Below are positions 19,418 to 28,697 of a stretch of DNA of 64,000 bases, piece by piece (position 1 is the first letter of the stretch; each line of letters starts with the position of its first letter). Where the stretch lies: the NCBI RefSeq assembly GCF_002734285.1, contig NZ_NSEA01000005.1:1-64000 (forward strand). The letters run 5' to 3'. The notes beneath the pieces were generated by a model, which saw only the letters and a list, made by a program, of their open reading frames with translations, did no database searches and was not told where the DNA came from. Origin of the DNA: Fredinandcohnia onubensis. Its GTDB lineage: Bacteria > Bacillota > Bacilli > Bacillales > Bacillaceae_L. The translations under genes and the position numbers were made by a program.

Positions 19418-19530
19418 GAGGACCAAGAGAGGGCCAAGGGGACGGTTCTCTTGATCCCGATAGAAAGATTATTCTAAGAAAAAGCAGCCAGGAACCACTA
19501 GAACCGTCCCTATGGTTCCCTTTGTTCCTC
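19418..19530. repeat. Inverted-repeat element carrying GGGACGGTTCT copies C and D
   Basis: Copy C reads GGGGACGGTTCT at 19438-19449 on the plus strand and copy D reads AGAACCGTCCC at 19500-19510, its inverse. The outer arms (from GAGGACC at 19418 and to GTTCCTC at 19530) also match each other, giving imperfect terminal inverted repeats of about 31 bp on a 113-bp element. No protein coding is supported. The shape fits a miniature mobile or REP-like element. Confidence 0.65.
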
Positions 19531-19560
19531 TAAGTCTCGAGGCTTATTTTTATAAAATCT

Positions 19561-19587
19561 TGAAACCAATTATATCTCGTTATCGTA
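19561..19587 (+). promoter_or_regulatory. SigW-type promoter of yvlABCD
   Basis: TGAAAC (19561-19566) and CGTA (19584-19587) with a 17-bp spacer fit the ECF SigW pattern TGAAAC-N16-CGTA apart from one extra base. yvlABCD is a known SigW-regulon operon in B. subtilis. Confidence 0.65.
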
Positions 19588-19614
19588 TATAGAGGTATAA
19601 AGGGGAGATGAAGA

Positions 19615-19929
19615 GTGAATACAGATAAATTAATTGCAGCGTTGTGTTACTTCAGTGTTTTCTTCGCAGGGTTTATTTTACCACTCGTTGTTTATATCAT
19701 AGTTCAAAATCCAGTAGTAAAAAGGCATGCCTTGCATGCGTTAATCTCACATATTATTCCAGTAGCGACAATCGTTTTTATCATCATTCCGTTTTTCTTT
19801 ATATGGTCTGTGGAGGCATTTGTAGCAACTATGCTGCTAGTGTTCATCCTATTAGCGATCATTAACGTCGGAATTGTGATTTGGAACATTGTAAAAGGAA
19901 TTCAAGTATTAGCTCAAGAAGAACTTTAA
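19615..19929 (+). CDS. yvlA: YvlA-like membrane protein (DUF4870-like)
   Basis: A 104-residue protein with three membrane helices and a short amphipathic end, in the position of yvlA in the yvlABCD operon. GTG 19615 follows GGGAGATGAAGA. The function is not known. The next gene starts 14 bp downstream. Confidence 0.65.
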   Translation: MNTDKLIAALCYFSVFFAGFILPLVVYIIVQNPVVKRHALHALISHIIPVATIVFIIIPFFFIWSVEAFVATMLLVFILLAIINVGIVIWNIVKGIQVLAQEEL

Positions 19930-19943
19930 GGGAGGAAGAAACC

Positions 19944-21050
19944 ATGAAAGAAGAACAAAAACGTATCCTAAAACTAGTTGAGGAAGGAAAATTGACAGCT
20001 GAGGAAGCAATCGTTCTGATTGAAAAGCTCCATTCTGGGGAGGAGAGCCAGTCCCAAGATCCAGCACAGGAAATCAAGACAGAGCTTTCGACTCAAGTCC
20101 AGTATGAGCAATCCCAGCAGCAACACCAAAACTCATATGAGAGCAAGGGTTCTGCGAAACACAAATTTATGGATTTTATCGACACTGCTCTGAAAAAAAT
20201 TAAAGACCTCGATCTCGATTTTAATTTCGGTAATGCAGTAGAAGTGAAACATATTTTCCAGCATAAGGACGTATATATTACCAAGCTTGACCTCGATGTT
20301 TCCAATGGAAGTATTACGATTATTCCATGGGAAGAGAAGGATGTTCGCGTTGAATGTGAAGCAAAAGTATATAATATCGATAACCAAGAACGTGCACGTA
20401 AAGCATTTTTAGAGGATGTTCTTTTCTCGATTGAAAATGGTGCACTTCGCCTATCAATCCAGAAAAAGCAAATGAAGGTTCATGCAAAAATATATGTTCC
20501 TCAGGAAAATTATGAGAGTATCAAGACACGCATGTTTAATGGACCGATAACTGGGGAAAATTTACGAGTAAAGGATTTCCGTGCAAAAACTGCAAATGGT
20601 GCAATCACCATTTCGAATTTTGATACAGAATCGGTTGAAATAGAAACAGCAAATGGTCACATTAAAGCAAATCAAATCACAAGTAAGGATTTTGAAGCTG
20701 AAACCTTAAATGGTACAGTTACAACAACTGGCCGATTTGAAAAAGTTGACCTACAAAGCTTTAACGGTAACATTACTTGCGATATTCAAAGCGATAGCTG
20801 CCACACGGCTTACGTAAAAACAACCACTGGCAGCATTGATATGTTTATCGCAAACGACTATCAAGTTGACGGAGAATTAAAATCAAATCTCGGTAGCTTC
20901 AAGTCAGAACTTCCAATGATGTCAATCATTGAGGAGAAAAATGAAGTTGTTCAGAAATCCCTACGTTTCAAAGCAAATGAAGAAAAGGCGCAAAAGTTAC
21001 ATCTCTTTGCTGAAACGAAAACAGGCTCTATTACGATAAAACCACTTTGA
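19944..21050 (+). CDS. yvlB: YvlB, DUF4097-type beta-solenoid protein
   Basis: A 368-residue protein. Residues ~1-35 form a helical SHOCT/leucine-like N-terminal element (EEGKLTAEEAIVLIEKL), a polar linker follows, and from about 90 the protein is a repeating beta-solenoid with ATANGxI-type turns typical of DUF4097. The start at 19944 has GGGAGG seven bases upstream. In B. subtilis, YvlB belongs to the SigW envelope-stress regulon. Confidence 0.8.
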   Translation: MKEEQKRILKLVEEGKLTAEEAIVLIEKLHSGEESQSQDPAQEIKTELSTQVQYEQSQQQHQNSYESKGSAKHKFMDFIDTALKKIKDLDLDFNFGNAVEVKHIFQHKDVYITKLDLDVSNGSITIIPWEEKDVRVECEAKVYNIDNQERARKAFLEDVLFSIENGALRLSIQKKQMKVHAKIYVPQENYESIKTRMFNGPITGENLRVKDFRAKTANGAITISNFDTESVEIETANGHIKANQITSKDFEAETLNGTVTTTGRFEKVDLQSFNGNITCDIQSDSCHTAYVKTTTGSIDMFIANDYQVDGELKSNLGSFKSELPMMSIIEEKNEVVQKSLRFKANEEKAQKLHLFAETKTGSITIKPL

Positions 21051-21060
21051 GGTGTCCACT

Positions 21061-21261
21061 ATGAAAAAGAAATTATACCGCTCCACCCGAAATAGAATGC
21101 TAGGAGGAGTGCTTGGAGGCCTAGCAGATTACACGGGAATCGATGCATCGCTTTTACGTATTCTTGCTGTGGTTGGATTTATTTTAGGTGTGGGTTCTTT
21201 AGGAATCATTTATCTCGTTTGGTTGTTTATTGTACCGAATGAAGGAGATGTCTATAGATAA
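21061..21261 (+). CDS. yvlC: YvlC, PspC-domain membrane protein
   Basis: A 66-residue PspC-family protein. It begins with the basic KKKLYRSTRNRMLGGVLGGLADYTGID signature split over the first 35 residues and has a single hydrophobic helix ending in LFIVP. It is probably a membrane-stress partner. ATG 21061 follows GAGGTG; an upstream in-frame GTG at 21052 overlaps that site. Its last base overlaps the start of yvlD. Confidence 0.82.
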   Translation: MKKKLYRSTRNRMLGGVLGGLADYTGIDASLLRILAVVGFILGVGSLGIIYLVWLFIVPNEGDVYR

Positions 21262-21626
21262 TGAGATGGATTGCTAGCATAATTGTTAATAGCATCGTAC
21301 TAATGGTTGTGGCAGGATATGTCGATAGTTTTCATCTCGAGGGCGTAGGAGCAGCTGTCACAGCAAGCGTAATCCTATCGATTTTAAACGTAATCGTAAA
21401 ACCGATTCTCATCGTCTTAACCTTACCTGTTACGGTTCTCTCATTAGGTTTATTTTTATTTGTGATCAATGCACTTACTTTAATGCTGACACAGTCCCTA
21501 ATGGGTGACTCCTTTGTCATCGATGGCTTCGGCACAGCATTACTAGCAGCAGTCATTATCTCGATTCTAAACTTACTCATTCAAAAAGTAATCGTCGAAC
21601 CGCTTCAGGAGAAAAAGAAGAAATAA
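21261..21626 (+). CDS. yvlD: YvlD, phage-holin-family-4 membrane protein
   Basis: A 121-residue protein with four transmembrane segments and the mycobacterial-4/phage-holin-family-4 pattern (LNVIVKPILIVLTLPVTVLSLGL split by short loops). It overlaps the yvlC stop by one base and uses GAAGGAGATG as ribosome site. It is the last gene of the SigW-type operon. Confidence 0.82.
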   Translation: MRWIASIIVNSIVLMVVAGYVDSFHLEGVGAAVTASVILSILNVIVKPILIVLTLPVTVLSLGLFLFVINALTLMLTQSLMGDSFVIDGFGTALLAAVIISILNLLIQKVIVEPLQEKKKK

Positions 21627-21637
21627 AACTTTACTAG

Positions 21638-21672
21638 CAGCGTAGTCCAGGAAGGATTACGCTGTTTTTTAT
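21638..21672 (+). terminator. Terminator after yvlD
   Basis: CAGCGTA (21638-21644) pairs with TACGCTG (21658-21664), with inner TCC/GGA pairs, followed by TTTTTTATT. Confidence 0.85.
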
Positions 21673-21708
21673 TGAAAATATAGTCAAAGTAGAGAAAGGA
21701 GTACAAGC

Positions 21709-22233
21709 ATGTTTCCAATACTAGAAACCGAACGACTAAGATTAAGAGAAATTGTCCATAGAGATGCTCAAGAAATATTCAACTGTTTTTCAAACAATGA
21801 TGTCACGCGTTATTATGGTCAAGATCCTCTAACCAAAGTAGAACAGGCAGAGCAGTTTGTTGAATTCTTTGCAAAAAACTATAAAGAAAAGCGTGGAATA
21901 AGATGGGGGATCGAATTAATAGAAACCGAAGAACTTATTGGAACCATAGGATTTAATGCTTGGTCTCCCAAGCATAAGCGAGCAGAAATCGGCTATGAGT
22001 TACAGCCCCAATACTGGCGAAAAGGCTACGCAACAGAGGCTGTTAAAAGGGTAATCACATACGGTTTTGACAATCTTGGCTTAACTCGTATTGGTGCCGT
22101 TGTGTTTCTTGAAAACGCAGCATCTAATGAATTGTTAACCAAGCTTGGATTTGAAAAAGAAGGTATCTTAAGGAACAATATGTATCAAAACGGTGTTGTG
22201 CATGATACCAATGTTTATTCACTAGTAAAATGA
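21709..22233 (+). CDS. GNAT N-acetyltransferase, RimJ/RimL type
   Basis: A 174-residue acetyltransferase with the RimJ/L-type layout: an N-terminal LETERLRLREI strand, the IGYELQPQYWRKGYATEA motif with the acetyl-CoA pyrophosphate loop (~108-125), and the end AVVFLENAASNELLTKLGFEKEG split into usual C-terminal strands. The substrate is unknown; ribosomal or other protein N-termini are possible. GAAAGGAG precedes the ATG. Confidence 0.85.
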   Translation: MFPILETERLRLREIVHRDAQEIFNCFSNNDVTRYYGQDPLTKVEQAEQFVEFFAKNYKEKRGIRWGIELIETEELIGTIGFNAWSPKHKRAEIGYELQPQYWRKGYATEAVKRVITYGFDNLGLTRIGAVVFLENAASNELLTKLGFEKEGILRNNMYQNGVVHDTNVYSLVK

Positions 22234-22243
22234 AAATTCTCAA

Positions 22244-22270
22244 AGACATTCCATTCTTGGGATGTCTCTG
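22244..22270 (+). terminator. Hairpin after the GNAT gene
   Basis: AGACATTCC (22244-22252) pairs with GGGATGTCT (22259-22267). A T-run is lacking, so activity is uncertain. Confidence 0.45.
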
Positions 22271-22348
22271 AGACCGTAATTCTCCCCCCATACACCTCTC
22301 AAAAACAAATCCTCCCAACATTCTTCTGCAATTTAAATCAGAAAAGTT

Positions 22349-22376
22349 TTGGCCTTACACAGAAAAATGCTAAAAT
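22349..22376 (+). promoter_or_regulatory. Putative hprK operon promoter
   Basis: TTGGCC (22349-22354) and TAAAAT (22371-22376) have a 16-bp spacer, 127 bp before hprK. Confidence 0.5.
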
Positions 22377-22502
22377 AGGAGAATGAGTTTGAAAAAATAT
22401 AATTTTAAAAAATACAGTCTGTTTAAGCACGAAATGAGTGGGCTTTAAAAATACGCAGCAACTACCGAAAACTACATGAGTCACAATCAAGGAGGAACAG
22501 AT

Positions 22503-23438
22503 GTGCCAAAAGTTAGCACAAAAGATTTAATTGAGAAATTCAAATTAGAATTAGTGAGTGGGGAAGAAGGGGTTAATCGCCCGATAACAACAAGTGATAT
22601 ATCTAGACCAGGTATTGAACTAGCGGGATTTTTTGATTACTATCCTTCAGAGCGAGTACAGCTATTAGGAAAAACTGAGTTGACGTTCTTTGAGAAATTA
22701 TCTACCGAAGAAAAAAGATATCGTATGGAAAAGCTTTGTACAGATATCACTCCTGCAATTATTATTTCGCGTGATTTAGAGGTTCCAACAGAACTGATTG
22801 AGGCTTCCGAGCGTGAATCTGTTCCGGTGATCAAAGCACCTATGAAGACAACGAGACTATCAAGTAGGATTACAAACTTTTTAGAAAGTAAGCTCGCGCC
22901 AACAACAGCTGTCCATGGTGTTCTAGTGGATATATACGGAGTTGGGGTACTAATCATTGGTAAGAGTGGTGTTGGTAAAAGTGAAACAGCGCTTGAGCTT
23001 GTCAAGCGCGGACACCGTCTTGTTGCAGATGATTGTGTAGAAATTCGTCAAGAGGATGATGATACACTTATTGGAAGCGCACCTGAGCTTATCGAGCATC
23101 TCCTTGAAATTCGCGGTCTTGGGATCATCAATGTCATGACCTTATTCGGAGCAGGTGCAATTCGAAATTATAAACGGATTACGCTTGTGGTCAATCTAGA
23201 ACTTTGGGATCAGACAAAGCAATATGACAGACTAGGGCTTGAAGAAGAAAAAATGAAAATTATCGATACTGATTTAACAAAATACACTATTCCAGTTCGT
23301 CCTGGTCGAAACTTAGCCGTTATCATTGAAGTGGCAGCGATGAATTACCGACTTAAACGTATGGGCTTAAACGCTGCAGAAGATTTCTCAAATCGTCTTT
23401 CACATACAATTGAATTTAGGGAGCACGACGACATATAA
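22503..23438 (+). CDS. hprK: HPr kinase/phosphorylase
   Basis: A 311-residue bifunctional enzyme that phosphorylates Ser46 of HPr and Crh with ATP or PPi and reverses the reaction by phosphorolysis. The P-loop GKSGVGKS is at ~153-160, the ADDCVE motif near 171-178, and the HprK signature [20 protein letters not shown] near 200-220. GTG 22503 is taken as start because AGGAGG lies seven bases upstream and the length then equals B. subtilis HprK. Its target Crh is encoded at 44024 and its PPi product is handled by PpaX, three genes downstream. Confidence 0.97.
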   Translation: MPKVSTKDLIEKFKLELVSGEEGVNRPITTSDISRPGIELAGFFDYYPSERVQLLGKTELTFFEKLSTEEKRYRMEKLCTDITPAIIISRDLEVPTELIEASERESVPVIKAPMKTTRLSSRITNFLESKLAPTTAVHGVLVDIYGVGVLIIGKSGVGKSETALELVKRGHRLVADDCVEIRQEDDDTLIGSAPELIEHLLEIRGLGIINVMTLFGAGAIRNYKRITLVVNLELWDQTKQYDRLGLEEEKMKIIDTDLTKYTIPVRPGRNLAVIIEVAAMNYRLKRMGLNAAEDFSNRLSHTIEFREHDDI

Positions 23439-23467
23439 AAATATCAATAAAATAGGGAGTTGAGATA

Positions 23468-24283
23468 GTGGACCGAAACATTCAACCATTAGACCCAACA
23501 TTTTTAGAATTTGGCGCGTTACGCATTCAGTGGTATGGATTAATCATCGGGCTAGGAACCATGCTAGCCCTTTACCTTGCCATTAAGGAATCAGAACGCA
23601 GAGGCTTGCACAAGGATACTTTCATGGACCTCATGCTTTTCGCGGTACCGATTGCTATCATCTGTGCAAGAATTTATTACGTTATTTTTAAATGGGATTA
23701 TTACTCACAAAATCCTTCCAAAATTATTGCAATTTGGGAGGGTGGAATTGCCATTCATGGTGCGTTAATCGGTTCAGTTGTGACTGCGATTGTGTTTGCG
23801 AGAGTAAAAGGCTTGTCCTTTTGGAAGATTGCAGACATCGCGGCACCAAGCATTATCTTAGGTCAAGCAATTGGCCGTTGGGGAAATTTTATGAACCAAG
23901 AAGCACATGGAGGACCAATTGCAGAGGAACAGATCCAAACCTTCTATAATGTGCTACCTGACTTTATCATGGACCAAATGTTTATAAAAGGAACGTACTA
24001 CCATCCAACCTTTTTGTATGAATCACTTTGGAGCCTTGTAGGTTTTGTTTTATTACTAATGCTTCGAAAGGTCAATCTAAGACGTGGGGAAATGTTCCTT
24101 ACATACGTTATCTGGTATTCAATTGGCCGTTTATTCGTAGAAGGCTTACGGACCGATAGCTTAATGCTTGGGGATATCCGAGTGGCTCAGTTGATTTCGA
24201 TTGTATCGATTGTGGGAGCAATCATCGTTCTTATTTATCGAAGAATAAAAGGTCATTCAAACGAGCGTTACTTAGAGAAATAA
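23468..24283 (+). CDS. lgt: Prolipoprotein diacylglyceryl transferase
   Basis: A 271-residue integral membrane enzyme that adds diacylglycerol to the lipobox cysteine of prolipoproteins. About seven hydrophobic helices are seen, with the Lgt signature around [17 protein letters not shown] (residues ~136-152), including the essential Arg and Asn, and the H-motif [11 protein letters not shown]. It starts at GTG with GGGAG upstream and lies 29 bp after hprK, as in B. subtilis. Confidence 0.97.
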   Translation: MDRNIQPLDPTFLEFGALRIQWYGLIIGLGTMLALYLAIKESERRGLHKDTFMDLMLFAVPIAIICARIYYVIFKWDYYSQNPSKIIAIWEGGIAIHGALIGSVVTAIVFARVKGLSFWKIADIAAPSIILGQAIGRWGNFMNQEAHGGPIAEEQIQTFYNVLPDFIMDQMFIKGTYYHPTFLYESLWSLVGFVLLLMLRKVNLRRGEMFLTYVIWYSIGRLFVEGLRTDSLMLGDIRVAQLISIVSIVGAIIVLIYRRIKGHSNERYLEK

Positions 24284-24307
24284 CAACGTAAAAGGGAGAG
24301 GGGAAAC

Positions 24308-25252
24308 TTGCTAGATACAATCAAGAAAGGCTTCATAGTAGGATTAAAAACTACTTGGACATTAGGGAAGGTAATTTTCCCGGTTACCCTACTTGTCACA
24401 ATGTTGCAATATACACCGGTGCTAGATTGGGTGATTAAGTGGATTGCCCCAATCATGGGCTGGTTTGGTCTTTCAGGTGATGCCGCAATACCACTTGTAT
24501 TAGGTAACTTTTTAAACCTTTATGCAGGGATTGGGGCGATCTTAACACTAGATTTGACTGTAAAAGAAGTGTTTATTTTAGCTGTCATGCTATCATTCTC
24601 GCATAATATGATTATCGAATCGACTGTTGCTGCAAAAGTAGGTATGAAGATTTGGGTGATTGTAACAGTTAGACTGGGACTTGCATTCATTTCTGCCTTT
24701 GTAATTAATCTAGTTTGGAGTGGTGGAAGTGAGTTAGCAAAATATGGACTAGTCTCAACGACTGATGAACAAATTTCAGGCTGGGGAGCTATTGTATTAA
24801 ATGGTATTGAAAAAGCTACATTTGGGATTCTACAATTGGCTCTTATTGTCATTCCATTGATGGTTGTTATTCAAATATTAAAGGATTTAAAATGGTTGGA
24901 TGTATTTTCAAAGTGGATGACGCCAGTCACCAAGGCACTTGGAATGAAGGAAAATACATCAACAACCTTGGCAGCAGGTCTTTTGTTCGGTCTAGCGTTA
25001 GGAGCAGGTGTAATGATTCAGGCGGTAAAAGAGGATAATGTAAGTAAGAAAGATGTAACCTTAGCGTTAATTTTCTTAGTATCCTGTCACGCGGTTGTGG
25101 AGGATACACTTATCTTTATCCCTCTAGGCATTCCAGTCTTACCGCTATTGTTAATCCGTCTCATTACTGCAATCATACTAACAATGGTCATCGCTTTTAT
25201 CTGGAAACGCGTCGAGCAAAGTAATAGAAAGGAAGCTGTTTATGGCAATTAA
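24308..25252 (+). CDS. yvoD: YvoD-like nucleoside-recognition (Gate) domain membrane protein
   Basis: A 314-residue polytopic membrane protein with two repeats of the Gate/nucleoside-recognition domain. Conserved sequence includes [15 protein letters not shown] and [14 protein letters not shown]. Related proteins occur in the transporter-like SpmA/SpmB group; the solute is unknown. It starts at TTG after GGGAGAGGGG, and its end overlaps the ppaX start by 11 bases. Confidence 0.8.
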   Translation: MLDTIKKGFIVGLKTTWTLGKVIFPVTLLVTMLQYTPVLDWVIKWIAPIMGWFGLSGDAAIPLVLGNFLNLYAGIGAILTLDLTVKEVFILAVMLSFSHNMIIESTVAAKVGMKIWVIVTVRLGLAFISAFVINLVWSGGSELAKYGLVSTTDEQISGWGAIVLNGIEKATFGILQLALIVIPLMVVIQILKDLKWLDVFSKWMTPVTKALGMKENTSTTLAAGLLFGLALGAGVMIQAVKEDNVSKKDVTLALIFLVSCHAVVEDTLIFIPLGIPVLPLLLIRLITAIILTMVIAFIWKRVEQSNRKEAVYGN

Positions 25253-25889
25253 AACATTACTATTTGATTTAGATGGAACGTTAATTGATACGAATGAACT
25301 AATCTTGCAATCTTTTTTACACACCTTTGGAAAGTACTTCCCAGAACGCCAATACAGCAGGGAGGATATTTTGCCTTTCAATGGTCCAACTCTACATGAA
25401 TCTTTTTCTTCTGTAGACCCGGACCGTGCAGAAGAAATGATTGCGGAATATCGAAAGTTCAATCATGAAAAGCATGATGAACTAGTAACTGAATTTCCGG
25501 GTGTATTTGACACCATTAAGACGCTGAAAGAAAAAGGCTATAAAATTGGAGTTGTTACAACAAAAGTACGAAAAACGGTTAACATGGGATTACAACTAAC
25601 AAAGCTTGACCAATTCTTTGATGTCGTGGTGACATTGGATGATGTGACCAATCCAAAACCAGATCCAGAACCCGTGCTGTTAGCATTGAAAATGTTAGAC
25701 TCAACACCTGAAGAAGCCATTATGGTTGGCGACAATTATCAAGACATTGTCGCAGGTCAAAAGGCGGGCACAAAGACTGCAGGAGTTGCTTGGTCTCATA
25801 AAGGAAAAGACTTCTTATTGGAATACAACCCTGATTTCATGCTAGAAAACATGAGTGACCTATTGGATTTAGTTTCGGTTAAAGGATGA
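25242..25889 (+). CDS. ppaX: Pyrophosphatase PpaX (HAD family)
   Basis: A 215-residue HAD-superfamily hydrolase that removes the pyrophosphate released by HPr-P phosphorolysis. Motif [10 protein letters not shown] (nucleophile D9), motif II VVTT, the conserved Lys in KPDPEP and motif IV GDNYQDI are all present. It overlaps yvoD, and the length equals B. subtilis PpaX (216). Its place in the hprK operon matches its known role. Confidence 0.93.
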   Translation: MAIKTLLFDLDGTLIDTNELILQSFLHTFGKYFPERQYSREDILPFNGPTLHESFSSVDPDRAEEMIAEYRKFNHEKHDELVTEFPGVFDTIKTLKEKGYKIGVVTTKVRKTVNMGLQLTKLDQFFDVVVTLDDVTNPKPDPEPVLLALKMLDSTPEEAIMVGDNYQDIVAGQKAGTKTAGVAWSHKGKDFLLEYNPDFMLENMSDLLDLVSVKG

Positions 25890-25896
25890 AAAAACT

Positions 25897-26421
25897 GTGA
25901 AACGACGAACCACACGATATTTTGTTTCAGGTCCCAATTCACTTTGGCAAATCTATAAGACCGTATCCTTTTGGAAAGTTGTAAAAAACTTTATCATTAT
26001 ACAGATAGCGCGCTATACGCCATTTCTTGGTGTGAAAAATTGGCTGTATCGCACTTTTTTAAACATGAAGGTAGGGGAAAAAACAGCATTTGCACTGATG
26101 GTAGTGCCGGATACAATGTTTCCCGAAAAGATCAGTGTCGGAAGCAACACAGTCATTGGCTTTAATACCACCATTCTAGCCCATGAATATTTGATTAAAG
26201 AATACAGACTGGGTGACGTTAAAATTGGCAGCGAGGTAATGATTGGGGCAAATTCAACGATTTTGCCAGGTGTGGAAATTGGCGATGGAGCAATCGTATC
26301 AGCGGGTACATTGGTCCACAGAGATGTCCCAGCGGGTAGCTTTGTTGGAGGTAACCCGATGCGAGTGATCTACACGAAAGAACAAAGGGAACAACGAGAA
26401 AAAGAGGAATCTAACCATTGA
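25897..26421 (+). CDS. yvoF: YvoF-like left-handed beta-helix acetyltransferase
   Basis: A 174-residue O-acetyltransferase of the hexapeptide-repeat family. The repeats run from ~85 to 150 (IGSEVMIGANSTILPGVEIGDGAIVSAG) with the usual end GGNPMRVI. The acceptor is unknown. It starts at GTG seven bases after ppaX, and its last codons form the left arm of a terminator. The gene order agrees with B. subtilis yvoF. Confidence 0.85.
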   Translation: MKRRTTRYFVSGPNSLWQIYKTVSFWKVVKNFIIIQIARYTPFLGVKNWLYRTFLNMKVGEKTAFALMVVPDTMFPEKISVGSNTVIGFNTTILAHEYLIKEYRLGDVKIGSEVMIGANSTILPGVEIGDGAIVSAGTLVHRDVPAGSFVGGNPMRVIYTKEQREQREKEESNH

Positions 26422-26440
26422 TTTGGTTTGGTTCCTTTTT
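26405..26440 (+). terminator. Terminator overlapping the yvoF stop
   Basis: AGGAATCTAACCA pairs imperfectly with TGGTTTGGTTCC and is followed by TTTTTT. Confidence 0.65.
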
Positions 26441-26588
26441 TATTGCCAAAACTTACACATTTTACTTATCTCTTTTAACTTCTCTTTTATGCTATATCGA
26501 CTTCTTTCCTCTTTTCCTCCTATTTTAAATTTCTATTTCCAACATCTGTCTCTTTTCTTCCTCTCTTGCTTACAAAATCTCAGTCAAC
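26441..26588. other. Pyrimidine-rich intergenic stretch
   Basis: The plus strand is dominated by T and C runs for about 150 bases. A possible 75-codon reading frame (26423-26650) has low-complexity hydrophobic residues, no ribosome site, and overlaps the repeats, so no gene is called. Purpose unknown. Confidence 0.4.
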
Positions 26589-26656
26589 TTATCCACGATA
26601 TTCACACAATCCACAATCGCACTAAAATTTTATCAACAATATCCACATAATCCACA
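26589..26656 (+). repeat. Tandem 9-bp DnaA-box-like array 1, before hisZ
   Basis: Two blocks of three end-to-end 9-mers resemble the DnaA box TTATCCACA. Block 1: TTATCCACG (26589-26597), ATATTCACA (26598-26606), CAATCCACA (26607-26615). Block 2: TTATCAACA (26630-26638), ATATCCACA (26639-26647), TAATCCACA (26648-26656). The periodicity is exactly nine bases within each block. Confidence 0.8.
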
Positions 26657-26736
26657 GTTAATAACGATATTTTCAATAAAACACACAAAATTCATATCCA
26701 CCCCTATTAATTTCACCTAAATTCTGACTTTTTCTG

Positions 26737-26765
26737 TTGACGCATGTAAGGGATAGGTGTATCAT
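26737..26765 (+). promoter_or_regulatory. Putative promoter of the his operon
   Basis: TTGACG (26737-26742) and TATCAT (26760-26765) have a 17-bp spacer. The transcript would start about 100 bases before hisZ. No T-box structure was recognised in that leader. Confidence 0.6.
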
Positions 26766-26867
26766 ATACTTTATCTTGGTAGTATATTAGCGAACTAAAG
26801 TGAAATGATTTTTTTAAGAAAATATTGGGAAAGTTAACATATACAAACTTTGGTGGTGACGAAAATC

Positions 26868-28040
26868 GTGTTTATGTTTGAAAAACCGTTAGGGATGAGA
26901 GATACATTGCCTGCTTTATATGAAGCGAAAAAGAAAATTCGCAATGCAATGTCAACTCAAATTGAAAGCTGGGGTTATCAATTTATTGAAACTCCAACAC
27001 TTGAATACTATGAAACAATCGGCGAGGCGTCAGCAATCCTCGACCGTCAATTATTTAAACTATTGGATTCACAGGGTCACACACTTGTGCTAAGACCTGA
27101 TATGACAGCTCCAATTGCTCGAGTCGCAGCATCTCGTTTATATCAAGGTGAATATCCACAACGCATCGCATATTCCGCAAATGTGTTCCGTGCGCAGCAG
27201 CATGAAGGTGGAAGACCAGCTGAGTTTGAGCAAATCGGAGTCGAGTACATAGGTGATACAACAACAAGTGCTGATGCTGAGGTTATATCGGTTATGATTG
27301 CTTCTCTTAAGCAAGCAGGTTTAACTAATTTTACAGTGCCAATCGGCCATATTGGTTATGTGAGAGCATTGTTTATGGAGATTGTCGGAAATGAAGCAAG
27401 AGCGGATGCCTTACAACGCTATTTATATGAAAAAAATTACGTTGGCTACAGAGAACATGTGAAAAAACTACCGCTTTCTTCTATTGATAAGCAGCGATTG
27501 CTATCCCTTTTACAACTAAGAGGAAATGAATCAAAAATTGAAAAAGCGAAAGATCTAGTCGAATGTGAAGAAGGAAAAAGGGCAGCAGATGAACTTGAAA
27601 TGCTCTGGAAAAAGCTAGAGGCATTCGGAGTAACTGAGCATATAAAAATTGACTTCAATCTCGTTAGCCATATGAGCTACTACACAGGAATTCTTTTCGA
27701 GGTTTACGCTGAGAATGTAGGCTTTTTAGTAGGAAATGGTGGGCGCTACGATCATTTATTTGAAAAATTTGATCGTCCTGCACCAGCGACAGGCTTTGGT
27801 ATCCGCATAGATCGACTACTTGAAGCACTTGATTTACCTAAGGAAGAGCCAGAAATTCATTGTGTGATTTTTAGCGCTGAACAGAGAGAAGAAGCCATCC
27901 GTTTTGCGATGAGTAAACGAGAACAGGGTGAGCGGGTTATCCTTCAAGATATAGCGGGAGTCAAGGATGTTGATGCTTGTACGAATGCTTTTGCCAAAAA
28001 CACCTTTTTCTTAGGAACGACAAGGAAGGAGGAGGCTTAA
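26868..28040 (+). CDS. hisZ: ATP phosphoribosyltransferase regulatory subunit HisZ
   Basis: A 390-residue histidyl-tRNA-synthetase paralogue that activates the short-form HisG. The class II synthetase core is visible: motif 2-like VFRAQQHEGGRPAEFEQIGVE (residues ~113-133) and motif 3-like GGRYDHLFEKF. The start is set at GTG 26868, giving MFMFEKP as in B. subtilis HisZ, with GGTGGTGACG upstream. It is the first gene of hisZGDBHAFI. Confidence 0.94.
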   Translation: MFMFEKPLGMRDTLPALYEAKKKIRNAMSTQIESWGYQFIETPTLEYYETIGEASAILDRQLFKLLDSQGHTLVLRPDMTAPIARVAASRLYQGEYPQRIAYSANVFRAQQHEGGRPAEFEQIGVEYIGDTTTSADAEVISVMIASLKQAGLTNFTVPIGHIGYVRALFMEIVGNEARADALQRYLYEKNYVGYREHVKKLPLSSIDKQRLLSLLQLRGNESKIEKAKDLVECEEGKRAADELEMLWKKLEAFGVTEHIKIDFNLVSHMSYYTGILFEVYAENVGFLVGNGGRYDHLFEKFDRPAPATGFGIRIDRLLEALDLPKEEPEIHCVIFSAEQREEAIRFAMSKREQGERVILQDIAGVKDVDACTNAFAKNTFFLGTTRKEEA

Positions 28041-28670
28041 ATGAGTGACAAATTAACAATTGCGATGCCAAAGGGACGAATTTTTGAAGAGGCAGCACAA
28101 CTTTTAGTAAAAGCAGGCTACAATCTTCCTCCAGAATTCGAGGATTCCAGAAAGCTGATTATCGACGTTCCTGATGAGCCATTTCGATTCATGCTTGCAA
28201 AACCAATGGATGTGACTACTTATGTAGAGCACGGAGTAGCAGACCTTGGTATTGCCGGAAAAGATGTAATGCTTGAGGAAGAGCGGGATGTATATGAGGT
28301 ACTCGATTTGCAAATCAGCCAATGCTACCTAGCAGTGGCAGGACTCCCAGATGTCAAAATCAAAGGTGTTGCACCTAAAATCGCAACAAAATATCCAAAC
28401 ATCGCATCTAGCTATTTTCGTGAAAATGGGGAGCAGGTTGAAATTATTAAACTAAACGGTTCGATCGAACTTGCACCATTAATTGGTCTTGCAGATCGAA
28501 TTGTCGATATCGTCTCAACAGGACGAACATTGAAGGAAAATGGATTAGTTGAGCTTGAACATATTGCGGATATCACGTCACGCCTTATCGTAAATCCAGT
28601 AAGCTATCGCTTAAAGGATCAGCAAATCGATGAAATCGTAGAGAGGCTTTCAACTGTGGTATCGCAGTAG
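28041..28670 (+). CDS. hisG: ATP phosphoribosyltransferase, catalytic short form
   Basis: A 209-residue HisG-S enzyme for the first step of histidine synthesis (ATP + PRPP to phosphoribosyl-ATP). The start [14 protein letters not shown] and the PRPP-binding [14 protein letters not shown] (~158-171) are typical. The C-terminal regulatory domain is absent, so HisZ is required. It starts directly after the hisZ stop with GGAGG as ribosome site. Confidence 0.97.
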   Translation: MSDKLTIAMPKGRIFEEAAQLLVKAGYNLPPEFEDSRKLIIDVPDEPFRFMLAKPMDVTTYVEHGVADLGIAGKDVMLEEERDVYEVLDLQISQCYLAVAGLPDVKIKGVAPKIATKYPNIASSYFRENGEQVEIIKLNGSIELAPLIGLADRIVDIVSTGRTLKENGLVELEHIADITSRLIVNPVSYRLKDQQIDEIVERLSTVVSQ

Positions 28671-28697
28671 TATCAAAAGGGAAAGGACCGACACACC

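Noticed and set aside
26423-26650. 75-codon plus-strand frame after yvoF
   Set aside because: It has no ribosome site, is made of low-complexity hydrophobic and Leu/Phe residues from a pyrimidine-rich stretch, and runs into the DnaA-box array.
26777-26800. TAGT...ACTA dyad in the hisZ leader as a HisR/YerC operator
   Set aside because: The arms are only four bases and asymmetric, and I could not compare it with a verified matrix.
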